Source: an uncultured Eubacterium sp.
GTDB taxonomy: Bacteria > Bacillota > Clostridia > Lachnospirales > Lachnospiraceae
Length of the DNA: 64,000 bases
Assembly: GCA_910584065.1 (NCBI GenBank)
Contig: CAJTZN010000007.1
Coordinates: forward strand, 1-64,000
Direction of reading: 5' to 3'
Shown here: positions 17,201 to 23,468 of the stretch, in pieces
Numbering within the stretch: the stretch's first letter is position 1
Layout: every line of letters starts with the position of its first letter
Notes under the pieces: model-generated
The model's input: only the letters and a program-made list of their open reading frames with translations
Told to the model about the DNA's origin: nothing
Databases searched by the model: none
Translations under genes and position numbers: made by a program

Positions 17201-17412
17201 AATGTAGTACCTTTAAAATTTGTTCCACTTGTTACAAGCGTTCCTGAAACCTGAACACCATCCGGCACCTGGTCAGCCTCTCCCCCGGCCTGCCCTTCCT
17301 CCGCTGCCAGCACCGCCCTGGGCGCTCCGGCGGGCACCGCGCCCAATACAAGCGCAGAAGCCACTATAACAGCCAACAGCCTCTTTCCTTTTACTCTTTT
17401 TTCTTTTCTCAT
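14233..17412 (-). CDS. Large repeat surface protein: LRR_5, seven ~85-aa repeats, FnIII-like end
   Basis: The product has about 1059 residues with the start at 17412 (an ATG four codons earlier is possible). A signal peptide (LLAVIVASALVLGAVPAGAP) is followed by BspA-type leucine-rich repeats at about 60-270 (IGERAFSGNKNLVKVYLPST and similar). Then come seven tandem repeats of about 85 residues built around YTGEELKPEV, GTDYTVEYKNN, GTATVTVTGKGNY and a closing FTI. A Pro/Ser and Asp/Glu-rich spacer (SDDDDADDGEDDEDD) leads to a lysine-rich fibronectin-III-like end (VQYSTSKKF, YYFKVRACTNV). No LPxTG or dockerin is present. It lies 70 bp upstream of the REC-LytTR-FHA operon on the same strand. 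Confidence 0.88.
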   Translation of the reverse strand: MRKEKRVKGKRLLAVIVASALVLGAVPAGAPRAVLAAEEGQAGGEADQVPDGVQVSGTLVTSGTNFKGTTLDLRGTGITGIGERAFSGNKNLVKVYLPSTLESIGGAAFKENDALSEVVFEEDSKLASIGYEAFYQCDSLTTFYLPDSVKSIGSQAFYWCNSLSSFVIGENSQLETIASSAFAHHGGGQPMTGKICFPSTLRSIAKSAFYGGAKKLSVVEFKNKDTELEGCGLGCETMVFLSEPGGKVEQYARDNGYLFNRPSSSFAVKTSDGKPLEFFYGDLINSAVLELEGVTATAKFITEPDKDSTVNLSDCLLSGFDTKKVGEQNIRFAYSELSASIPIAVYYDMSTATVSRIYTQTYTGEEIKPEFTVTMKAGETMTLREGTDYTVKWENNVNKGTATVTLTGKGRYKGTKHFTFEIEEQSIGSAMQVNLASETLTWTGKALEPAVSVFLGSRELDPETDYTVEYTNNVGPGTAYATVTCKGNYSGSSTKQFQIVRDIGEDMDVTIREADSLIYTGYELEPEVVVMLDGKLLSAYTDYTVEYKNSIMPGENSASVIITGTGLYTGKREIKFTILPKQVEDLLDVILDKESMPYTGEPQMPKVKVKMGDYEWIYLKEGTDYTLTYADNTEVGTASVTVTCKGIYAGQAKKNFTITPLDISKDAVVSLEKEEFEYTGEEFKPAEEVTIGEKKLVSGTDYTVEYKNNIQPGSAEVEVTGKGNYSGTVVKSFEIYRDFSDGVKLSFVENELEFTGAAVVPVFTVTWEKMVLVPEKDYDVSYKNNINVGTATVTVTGKGEYRGKAEAEFTITKRDIVDEMDCILAYDEIEATGGELKPGVTVRLGNKTLIEDHDYTVEYADNIEPGTATVTVTAKGNYEGTAVLNFTIKKAAAVTPGPSETEKPEEKPDVTETEKPGGATDPSQPGNVTPGTPSASSSPSGPSSPSDDDDADDGEDDEDDAFSGGKAGKVKNLKAKNDKKKSVTLTWAKVPKAKSYQVQYSTSKKFKGKKTKVAGKAKITLKGMKKKKTYYFKVRACTNVNGKKVYGAWSAVKKVKIRK

Positions 17413-17462
17413 ACTTACTTCCATTTTCCTGTATTACAACGTGTAATAGTATTTTCGGAAGT

Positions 17463-17530
17463 ATTGTACCACAGCCGGCGGCTCAAAAACGAGAAATGTA
17501 AGAATTAGGGCATTTGATGTAAGAATTAGT
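17463..17530 (-). promoter_or_regulatory. Activator-type promoter with paired LytTR-like direct repeats
   Basis: Read on the minus strand, CTAATTCTTA occurs twice (17521-17530 and 17499-17508), separated by 12 bp, so the copies sit 22 bp or two helical turns apart. A -10 box TACAAT lies at 17463-17468, with only a poor -35 (CGTTTT) 17 bp away. LytTR regulators bind paired direct repeats of about 9 bp with this spacing just upstream of weak promoters. The repeat surface protein starts about 50 bp downstream, and the LytTR-FHA regulator is the next gene. Binding is inferred. Confidence 0.5.
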
Positions 17531-17554
17531 GAAACGGGGTCTCCGGAAATTGAA

Positions 17555-17586
17555 AAGGAAAAACGCAAGTGCAAATTTCATTTTTC
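17555..17586. repeat. 32-bp direct repeat, left copy
   Basis: The sequence AAAGGAAAAACGC[A/G]AGTGCAAATTTCATTTTT occurs here and at 19979-20010 in the same orientation with one mismatch. The two copies bracket the Rpn remnant, rhuM and the DUF6088 remnant, a 2.4-kb stretch, and may mark an insertion or a duplicated upstream region. Confidence 0.6.
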
Positions 17587-17756
17587 TTGGACTATTTTTG
17601 TTGGCTCCGATTTTGCGGATATTGCAGATACGGAAACCATAAGGCGAAACCAGGGCATTATTTCTTTGCGTTTTGGGCGCAAAAAACGCATGGTTTACAA
17701 TTTTACTGTTCCATGCGCCTTTACGCTGTTATTTTGATATTAAATTGTTTTGTCGA

Positions 17757-18286
17757 TTATACTAACTGCATAACCTCATTTTCAATTTCTTTTACATCAT
17801 CCGATGTCAACTCAGGGAAAAAAGTTAGTATTTCTTCTACTGAAATCCGCCCTTTCCCAACATAGTAATCGCATATCTTTTTGCTGTTTTTCTTGCCTCA
17901 TTGTTTTTAATATCCTCTGCATATGCTTCCAAAATCTGCTCATCATCAAACAATGTCATCATAATGTCTACAACCTCCTGTTCTTTACTTTCAAGATATT
18001 CTTTTAACACGTTTCGGTTTTTACAGATACGGATTGTTTCCGTTACCGCTTTCTTTGTCTGCCCGTATTTCTTTCTCTGTTCATTATATACTTTGCAGAA
18101 GATAATATACTGCCCGATTATGTTGCCCTCGTCCTCTTGACAAAGCACTTTGACCTCTGCGTCTACCAGTATTTGTTTGATAGTAACATCTTTTATATCT
18201 TCTTCTGTTACATTACTGTCCTCTGGGTGAAGTGCCTTATACAGTCGGAGCAGATATTTTTTGTCCTGAAATAAATTTGTGAACAC
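17757..18286 (-). pseudogene. Remnant of an Rpn/PD-(D/E)XK-type nuclease gene
   Basis: The visible pieces resemble a family common in Lachnospiraceae: N-terminal FTNLFQDKKYLLRLYKALHP, then KYGQTKKAVTETIRICKNRNV and KEQEVVDIMMTLFDDEQILE. The gene is damaged in three ways. There is no real start, since the frame enters directly after the rhuM stop with only a GTG and no binding site. About 100 residues carrying the nuclease core are missing between ILVDAE and VKVLCQ. A frameshift near 17860 moves the end (KGRISVEEILTFFPELTSDD) into another frame, ending at 17757. Family assignment is from memory of such proteins; inactivity is fairly certain. Confidence 0.7.
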
Positions 18287-18292
18287 GCTGTC

Positions 18293-19387
18293 TTATTTCT
18301 TTGCGTTTTCCTCTAATTCCAGCATGTACTTATCAAAGTCAGACATAAATAATCTATCCTGAACAACGCGGTACTTTTCAAACTCGGTTTCAGCTTTTAC
18401 CTTGGCAATCTCTGCTGTGATTTTGCCTGCATCCTGAAGAACCTCTCTGTCATCAGCCATCAGGAATAAATCCAGACGCTTTGACCAATCTTCCATTGTC
18501 ATTGGAATATGGCGTTCTGCGCGGTCTTCTGCCAAATCCAAATAAGCGGATACAATACGCTCTAATGAACGCATTTCCTGCTCACTCAAATAGTTCTTAG
18601 CAACGCTCACATCACTTTTTACGATTTTGCCGTCTGGGGCTGCTGCCCACGTGGTTAATCCCATATGAAGCTTTTCTGCATCTGCTCGCTCATAAATCAG
18701 CTCTGCCGCTGTATGTCCATGTATCGCATAATGCATCTTGTTTTGCACCTTTGCAAAAAACTGCTTTGTTGTTTTTGCAGTACGGTCATAATCAAGTGCT
18801 GTAGCGTAGATGTCGGTTATTTTCTGATAAAACCTACGCTCGGACAGACGGATTTCACGAATCTGCTCAAGTAAACGGTCAAAATATTCTGTTGTAAGTA
18901 TTGAACCGCCATTCTTTAAGCGTTCATCATCCATGACCCAGCCTTTGATGGTGTAGTCCTTCACAATGCCATTTGCCCACTTGCGAAACTGCACTGCTCG
19001 CTCGTTATTCACCTTGAATCCAACAGCAATAATCATTTGAAGATTATAATGCTTTGTATCACGAGTCACCTGACGTGACCCTTCCGTTTGAACTATTCGG
19101 AAATTCCGAATAGTTGCAGCCTCTTCTAATTCACTATCTGCATATATTTTTTTAATATGTTCATTTATCGTCGGTAAACCAACATCATATAATGTGGCCA
19201 TCATCTTTTGTGTCAGCCATATATTCTCATCTTCATAGCGCATTTCAATACTATCCTGCTGGTCGCCGATAGAGGCAACATATGTTAAGTATTCCGCTGC
19301 ACTGGAACGGATGGTGATTTCACCTTCTTTATTTTTCAAATAGGCGGCCTCCTTCACTGTATTTTTGTACAAAACTACAGCCATCAT
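18293..19387 (-). CDS. rhuM: RhuM family protein
   Basis: The 364-residue protein matches the RhuM family: EIRFLLYT-like start replaced here by EITIRSSAAEYLTY, then IWLTQKMMATLYDVGLPTIN, EEAATIRNFRIVQTEGSRQV, YNLQMIIAVGFKVNNERAVQ, FRKWANGIVKDYTIKGWVMD and a C-terminal Fic-like KVQNKMHYAIHGHTAAELIY. The family was first noted on a Salmonella pathogenicity island and is widespread on accessory DNA; its biochemical role is unproven, and a DNA-binding or toxin-like function has been suggested. It appears full length. Start: two consecutive ATGs at 19387 and 19384. A decayed nuclease gene abuts its stop codon. Confidence 0.87.
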   Translation of the reverse strand: MMAVVLYKNTVKEAAYLKNKEGEITIRSSAAEYLTYVASIGDQQDSIEMRYEDENIWLTQKMMATLYDVGLPTINEHIKKIYADSELEEAATIRNFRIVQTEGSRQVTRDTKHYNLQMIIAVGFKVNNERAVQFRKWANGIVKDYTIKGWVMDDERLKNGGSILTTEYFDRLLEQIREIRLSERRFYQKITDIYATALDYDRTAKTTKQFFAKVQNKMHYAIHGHTAAELIYERADAEKLHMGLTTWAAAPDGKIVKSDVSVAKNYLSEQEMRSLERIVSAYLDLAEDRAERHIPMTMEDWSKRLDLFLMADDREVLQDAGKITAEIAKVKAETEFEKYRVVQDRLFMSDFDKYMLELEENAKK

Positions 19388-19510
19388 TTTGGTCTCATCT
19401 TTTAATTTGTTTTTTACATGCCGGCACTTAATGACTTAGCGGAAGTTTTTTCATTTACAGCAGTTCCTGCAAAAACAACAAATCCTTCTGTTGTCACTTT
19501 TCCGCACGCA

Positions 19511-19674
19511 CTAGTGTATTGTACCGTTCATTTTCAGTCAAATGGCGTAGAATGAATTTTCATCTGCAAGGCGGCTGAATGAGGCGATGCGGTGGCATCG
19601 TCGAATGAAACCAACGCGGCAGATGGAAATTCAGGCAAGCCATTTGGCGAAATATGAACGGTACAATGCACTAG
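19511..19674. repeat. Palindromic repeat element, copy A (MITE-like)
   Basis: The termini are inverted repeats, CTAGTGTATTGTACCGTTCAT on the left and its near-complement ending CGGTACAATGCACTAG on the right, and the pairing continues imperfectly for about 50 bp each side (CATCTGC/GCAGATG). The central part also pairs. A second, inverted copy lies at 25015-25134. The whole could fold into one long hairpin. No coding capacity is seen. It is a non-autonomous mobile or REP-like family by structure. Confidence 0.65.
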
Positions 19675-19737
19675 CAGAACCCGTAGACAAAGATAGCGTC
19701 TCATAGTTTAAAAGACATATCCTATACCTCACTTCTG

Positions 19738-19980
19738 ATGATATGTCTCTATTATAACAAAGAAGTGAGGATTTTGAAAGGCGTCTTTGAAAAACCGGAA
19801 TACAGCGAGATGCTGAAAGAATATGTAGCGGCAGACCCAGACGCAATAGCAAAGGCGCTGGCCCGGAACTATCACTGGACGATTGCCCCATGCGGGAACA
19901 CGGCCCTGAACCTGCTGGGGTTTTCCACACAGGTGACGGCGGTATGGGTTGATGATGCTTATTTTTGGGGGAAATCTTAA
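19738..19980 (+). pseudogene. Internal fragment of a DUF6088-type gene
   Basis: Residues GVFEKPEYSEMLKEYVAADP and NYHWTIAPCGNTALNLLG are a close match to the middle of DUF6088 proteins, which are thought to be AbiEi-like antitoxin or regulatory proteins. Intact members have about 60 more residues in front and a longer C-terminus after QVTAVW. Here both ends are lost: the frame opens in non-homologous AT-rich DNA and ends after YFWGKS. No toxin partner is nearby. Confidence 0.6.
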
Positions 19981-20010
19981 AGGAAAAACGCGAGTGCAAA
20001 TTTCATTTTT
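19979..20010. repeat. 32-bp direct repeat, right copy
   Basis: This copy differs from 17555-17586 at one base. It begins at the stop of the DUF6088 remnant and ends 50 bp before the Mor-type regulator gene. Confidence 0.6.
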
Positions 20011-20060
20011 ATTTTGCTAGACTTAATAAAATAATTTGCTTAGCAGAAGGTGGTGCCAAA

Positions 20061-20393
20061 ATGAGCGACATGGTTTTTGAGGGGGTAAGCGCAAAAGACC
20101 TTTCTGGCATTTACAGTGAGATCGCCGAAGAATTTGATATGGACACGGCATACCGCATCTATCAATGCTTTAAAGGCTTACAGTTGACCTTTCCCTTCCG
20201 TTTTTATTCGAGCGATTGTTTACACCAACACGTTATAGCCGAATACAATGGGAGTAATGTAAAACAGATTGCTAAAAAGTACGGGTTTTCGGAACGCAGG
20301 ATCAGACAGATCATTGCATCCAAAAGAAACTTACATAAAACAAAGGAAGAATCGGAAAAGGTGAGGACAGCATGCTGCAAAAATGGGACGTAG
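20061..20393 (+). CDS. Mor-type transcription activator family protein
   Basis: The start at 20061 follows GAAGGTGG; a longer frame upstream runs through the 32-bp repeat and is unlikely. The 110-residue product begins MSDMVFEGVSAKDLSGIYSE and carries IAEEFDMDTAYRIYQCFKGL, then a helix-turn-helix NGSNVKQIAKKYGFSERRIR. This matches the Mor/C family first known as middle-gene activators of phage Mu, which is widespread as small regulators in Clostridia accessory regions. No phage genes are near, so it probably acts locally or is an orphan. Confidence 0.8.
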   Translation: MSDMVFEGVSAKDLSGIYSEIAEEFDMDTAYRIYQCFKGLQLTFPFRFYSSDCLHQHVIAEYNGSNVKQIAKKYGFSERRIRQIIASKRNLHKTKEESEKVRTACCKNGT

Positions 20394-20527
20394 AAATCGT
20401 TGATAGTGGATGTAAAGATAAAAGAATAAAACGGAAGGGACATGACCGGCTGTCAGCAGGGAAGATACGGGGTCCGCCAGGGGACATTCGCCCAAATTCC
20501 GCTACTCATGCAGTAATATTAAAATAA
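20372..20527 (+). CDS. Possible small ORF overlapping the Mor gene end
   Basis: An ATG at 20372, inside the last codons of the Mor-type gene, opens 51 codons (MLQKWDVEIVDSGCKDKRIK, then a basic KGHDRLSAGKIRGPPGD). The overlap is of the kind used for translational coupling, and the first 30 residues look protein-like. The end may be frameshifted. I do not recognise a family; the rest of 20394-20618 holds no other gene. Confidence 0.25.
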   Translation: MLQKWDVEIVDSGCKDKRIKRKGHDRLSAGKIRGPPGDIRPNSATHAVILK

Positions 20528-20618
20528 GATTCAACTATTAAAGTATGAAAAACGTAAAATTTCGTAGATGTCCTGGACAGGACAGGCTGGACGGATTGTT
20601 CTATAGTTTTATGATAAA

Positions 20619-20951
20619 CTACTTAAAATAATTCTCATAATCCTGCAAATCATGATAAATGGCTTCGACATAGACCGTATTCCCCTCTATCTGGTAAAGT
20701 AAGAAATAATCATGGTGCTTGAGATGAATCCTTCTATATCCGAGTTCGTGTAAACGAGGGTTCTCGCACAGTTTCAAACTATCTGCTATATGTGAAAGCA
20801 TTTTGATAGTTTGTTTCATGTCCTGTTCAACATTATAGGCGGCCTGTGCATTACCAAGCTCAAAGAAAATATAATCGAGGATATTCTTTAACTGTCGTTC
20901 AGCATCATCCGAAAATATAATTTCAAAATCCGTATCTTTGTTCCAGCCCAT
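20619..20951 (-). CDS. RelE/ParE family toxin
   Basis: The ATG at 20951 follows GAAGAGGTG by a few bases and lies inside the 3' end of the antitoxin gene, a 29-base overlap typical of toxin-antitoxin pairs. The 110-residue product has the RelE/ParE fold signature: FEIIFSDDAERQLKNILDYI, NVEQDMKQTIKML, RLHELGYRRIHLKHHDYFLL and YQIEGNTVYVEAIYHDLQDY. Such toxins cleave ribosome-bound mRNA or poison gyrase; the arginine and histidine-rich segment before DYFLLY fits this group, but which target applies cannot be told. Confidence 0.88.
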   Translation of the reverse strand: MGWNKDTDFEIIFSDDAERQLKNILDYIFFELGNAQAAYNVEQDMKQTIKMLSHIADSLKLCENPRLHELGYRRIHLKHHDYFLLYQIEGNTVYVEAIYHDLQDYENYFK

Positions 20952-21183
20952 TAAACACCTCTTCTGCACTGCTACATTGTCCCATCTCAATTTGCTTTCT
21001 GGAGATTTCTAAGTCCCTATAAATATCTTCCCTTGATTTTGGTGGCAAAAATCTGCCAACCGTTTCATCAACCGCTTCAAGTTCATGACGCTTGGAAAGT
21101 TTCTTCGTAAAATCGTGAATTTTGACCAAATCTGCTTCCGGAAGTGTTTTCATTATAGAAATCGTGTTCTGAAGAGTGTTCAT
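20923..21183 (-). CDS. Antitoxin of the RelE/ParE pair
   Basis: The 86-residue protein (MNTLQNTISIMKTLPEADLV, LSKRHELEA, PPKSREDIYRDLEISRKQIE, SAEEVFNGLEQRYGF) is the usual partner found upstream of ParE-like toxins in Clostridia. The N-terminal part likely dimerises and binds the promoter, and the helical C-terminus wraps the toxin. Its ATG follows GGAGGAGATTATC. The pair sits next to tRNA-Leu, at the border of the accessory islet, and may stabilise it. Confidence 0.8.
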   Translation of the reverse strand: MNTLQNTISIMKTLPEADLVKIHDFTKKLSKRHELEAVDETVGRFLPPKSREDIYRDLEISRKQIEMGQCSSAEEVFNGLEQRYGF

Positions 21184-21237
21184 GATAATCTCCTCCTCTC
21201 AAATTAAAAAATATTGAATAGTAGATAAAATTGACAA

Positions 21238-21319
21238 TGCGGATAACAGGACTTGAACCTGCACGGGATTCCCCACTAGAACCTAAATCTAGCGCGTCTG
21301 CCAATTCCGCCATATCCGC
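21238..21319 (-). tRNA. tRNA-Leu (anticodon UAG)
   Basis: The 82-nt sequence begins GCGGATA and ends TATCCGC plus discriminator A, pairing as the acceptor stem. GCTAGATTTAGGTTCTAG forms the anticodon arm with TAG in the loop, and GCAGGTTCAAGTCCTG is the T arm. A long variable arm (GTGGGGAATCCCGT) fits a leucine tRNA. No CCA is encoded. It flanks the accessory islet, a usual integration locale. Confidence 0.93.
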
Positions 21320-21471
21320 TTACACCTCCCCTATCCTACCATTAACACGCCCGCTTGTCAAACATTTTTTCTTCCAGCCGACCACACTGTAAAATGCACA
21401 ACCATACACAGACACCTGATCGCCCAAAAAGCAACTGGCATTAGTCCTGCAAATGCTCTGCATTGGCCTTT

Positions 21472-22359
21472 TCAATGCCCGGCATTGGCCTTTTCAATGC
21501 CGTTTACCCCCTGCGCCTCCTCGCCGCCCAGAAATTTCCGTATCCTCTTCATCCGCTCCTTCGTCATACGGTATCCATGCCAGTACGCCGCTTCCAGCTT
21601 CTGTACACTATCCTCAAAACTGTTGATCAGGTAATTGGGACGAATGATGATCGCCTTTCCTTCCTTTTCCAACTGCTCGCATTTCTTTATCACTTCATTG
21701 TACCGATCTGCCCGGGACAGGATCGCCTCCTTCATCGCCGGAAACCTCCCAGCCAGTACGCGCGCGCCGAGCCTGTCATATTTGCCGAGACGCTTGACAA
21801 AGCCTTTCGGCTGGGTGAGCACGATCACCAGCTTATCACAGCCATCCTGCATCGCTTTATCTACCGGCACCGGATCGGCGATGCCGCCATCGTAATATTT
21901 CTGCCCGTCTACCTCGATGGCCGGAAAAAACATGGGCATGGCACAGGTCGCGCGGAGGATCGAATACTTTTCATCCATTTTCTTCGTATCCTTATATTCC
22001 GCCTCTCCGGTTTCCGCATTTGTCAAGCCGGCAATACAGCTGCCCTCGTAATCCATAAATGTCTGTTTGTCAAACGGCACCAGTTCGTCTGGAATCTCGC
22101 CAAACACGAAATCCAACCCGAACAGGCTGCGGCACTTGCGGAAATTCCGCTTGCCCATATATCTTTTATCATTTCGATACTTTCGCACAATCTCCAAATT
22201 CCTGCCTTTTTGCCTTGAAATATAGGAAACGCCGTCTGAGATTCCGGCGGAAACGCCGATGCAATAAGGCAGCATGATATCCGCAGACAATAAAGCATCC
22301 ATAACCCCTGAACTGAAAATAGGACGAAATGTACCGCCCTCCAAAACCAATCCCTGCAT
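21472..22359 (-). CDS. Patatin-like phospholipase
   Basis: The start at 22359 follows TTGGAGG; six more codons upstream are possible but without a site. The 295-residue protein has the patatin triad elements: oxyanion loop in LVLEGGTFRPIF, nucleophile in GVSAG (about S37) and catalytic Asp in YDGGIADPVPVDKA (about D170). Segments CAMPMFFPAIEVDG and KLVIVLTQPKGF fit bacterial patatins. No signal peptide is present, so it acts on lipids inside the cell. A 22-bp tandem duplication at 21461-21501 covers its last codons and changes the C-terminal residues. Confidence 0.9.
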   Translation of the reverse strand: MQGLVLEGGTFRPIFSSGVMDALLSADIMLPYCIGVSAGISDGVSYISRQKGRNLEIVRKYRNDKRYMGKRNFRKCRSLFGLDFVFGEIPDELVPFDKQTFMDYEGSCIAGLTNAETGEAEYKDTKKMDEKYSILRATCAMPMFFPAIEVDGQKYYDGGIADPVPVDKAMQDGCDKLVIVLTQPKGFVKRLGKYDRLGARVLAGRFPAMKEAILSRADRYNEVIKKCEQLEKEGKAIIIRPNYLINSFEDSVQKLEAAYWHGYRMTKERMKRIRKFLGGEEAQGVNGIEKANAGH

Positions 22360-22499
22360 ATTGAACCTCCAAGCCAATTTATTCTTATGTAAAGAATATC
22401 ACAAAGCCAATAACATGTCAATACCTGCACCGCATTATGTAGTTTTGAAAACCACTTCTATTTTTTGACTCTATTTTTTGCTTCTTTGTTGTAACGCAA

Positions 22500-22539
22500 A
22501 AACCCCTCCTGTATATTCTAACCAGACAGAGAGGGGTTT
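22500..22539 (-). terminator. Terminator downstream of the 22603-23226 gene
   Basis: AAACCCCTC (22500-22508) and GAGGGGTTT (22531-22539) pair perfectly; on the minus strand the stem is followed by TTTTTGCG. It lies between the stop of the hypothetical gene and the patatin start. Between it and that stop is a 19-bp tandem duplication (22566-22603). Confidence 0.75.
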
Positions 22540-22602
22540 ATTATCATAATAAATGCCAAACAGATCAGCAAAATTGCTACAATTCAGCAAAATTGCTACA
22601 AT

Positions 22603-23226
22603 TCAGCAATAGGAACTAAACAGCATCCCGGTATAGATCGACGCCGCATACGCGTATCCGACGCTTCCCCTGCTCAGATGCGCATAACTAAAAACCTTTT
22701 TTTCCACGTACTCCATCGGATTCATGCTCATATATTCGCACTTTTCTTTCAGGTCACCCATGAACGCCTGCGGAACTTCAAACTCCTGATCCTCCCGGAT
22801 CGCCAGAAAGCCATCGTCATCCACTGAAAATCCAGCCGCTTCCAGTTCTCCCCGATGTTCCGCTACGAGTGCGCGCAATTCACATCCCGGCCGGGATGGC
22901 TTATGTTTCAGCAGGCCGTAGTCATCGCTTTTTTGCAGTAACTCGTTAAATAACTCCACTGTCGTCTGCGCGCCCTTCTTCGCTTCTTCCGAATCTCCCT
23001 CCAGTGTATTTTCCACCGCTTCACTCATTTCCATAGACAATTCTTTCACATCCAGAGCATACGTCTGCGTCTCAGGAGAAAGTCGAACCATAGCTAATGG
23101 GTTGGACTTATTTAATGAAACGATACTTTTATATTTATTTCTCAATTCCTGACGATTATGTACATTCGTCTTCGGAGATACTTTCGGAATATATCCGCCA
23201 ATAAAATAATTATACGCCTCAATCAT
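22603..23226 (-). CDS. Protein of unknown function
   Basis: The start at 23226 follows AAAGGCGGTG; an ATG 15 codons upstream has no site. The 207-residue product (MIEAYNYFIGGYIPKVSPKT at the start, VSLNKSNPLAMVRLSPETQ, then an acidic helical middle and FSYAHLSRGSVGYAYAASIY near the end) has no signal peptide or clear membrane segment. I do not recognise a family. The N-terminal SLNKSNPLA segment resembles proteins that accompany flagellar or motility genes in related bacteria, but no such genes are near, so this is only an impression. It is a single gene with its own terminator. Confidence 0.65.
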   Translation of the reverse strand: MIEAYNYFIGGYIPKVSPKTNVHNRQELRNKYKSIVSLNKSNPLAMVRLSPETQTYALDVKELSMEMSEAVENTLEGDSEEAKKGAQTTVELFNELLQKSDDYGLLKHKPSRPGCELRALVAEHRGELEAAGFSVDDDGFLAIREDQEFEVPQAFMGDLKEKCEYMSMNPMEYVEKKVFSYAHLSRGSVGYAYAASIYTGMLFSSYC

Positions 23227-23468
23227 GAAATCACCGCCTTTCAAAGTAAAACAAGTCAACCAGAAAAACAAACTCTAGTAACTCAATATTATTATACAAT
23301 ATCTTTCCAGTTTTTGCAACCAAAAACCGCCCTTTTCTTTGAAAAAAAGCAATAATTTTTTTTCGAAATTCGTCCCTTTTTTGTTGATTTTTTCTAGATA
23401 ATGCTTTAAAATAGAATTATTGATTTTGAACAAAATTAACTCAAAAATGAAAGGATGGTTTAGAAAAC

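Noticed and set aside
14233..17412. Sortase (LPxTG) or dockerin anchoring of the surface proteins
   Set aside because: None of the secreted proteins ends in an LPxTG-hydrophobic-basic signal or has paired dockerin repeats; the single calcium-type loop in the GH43 protein is internal.
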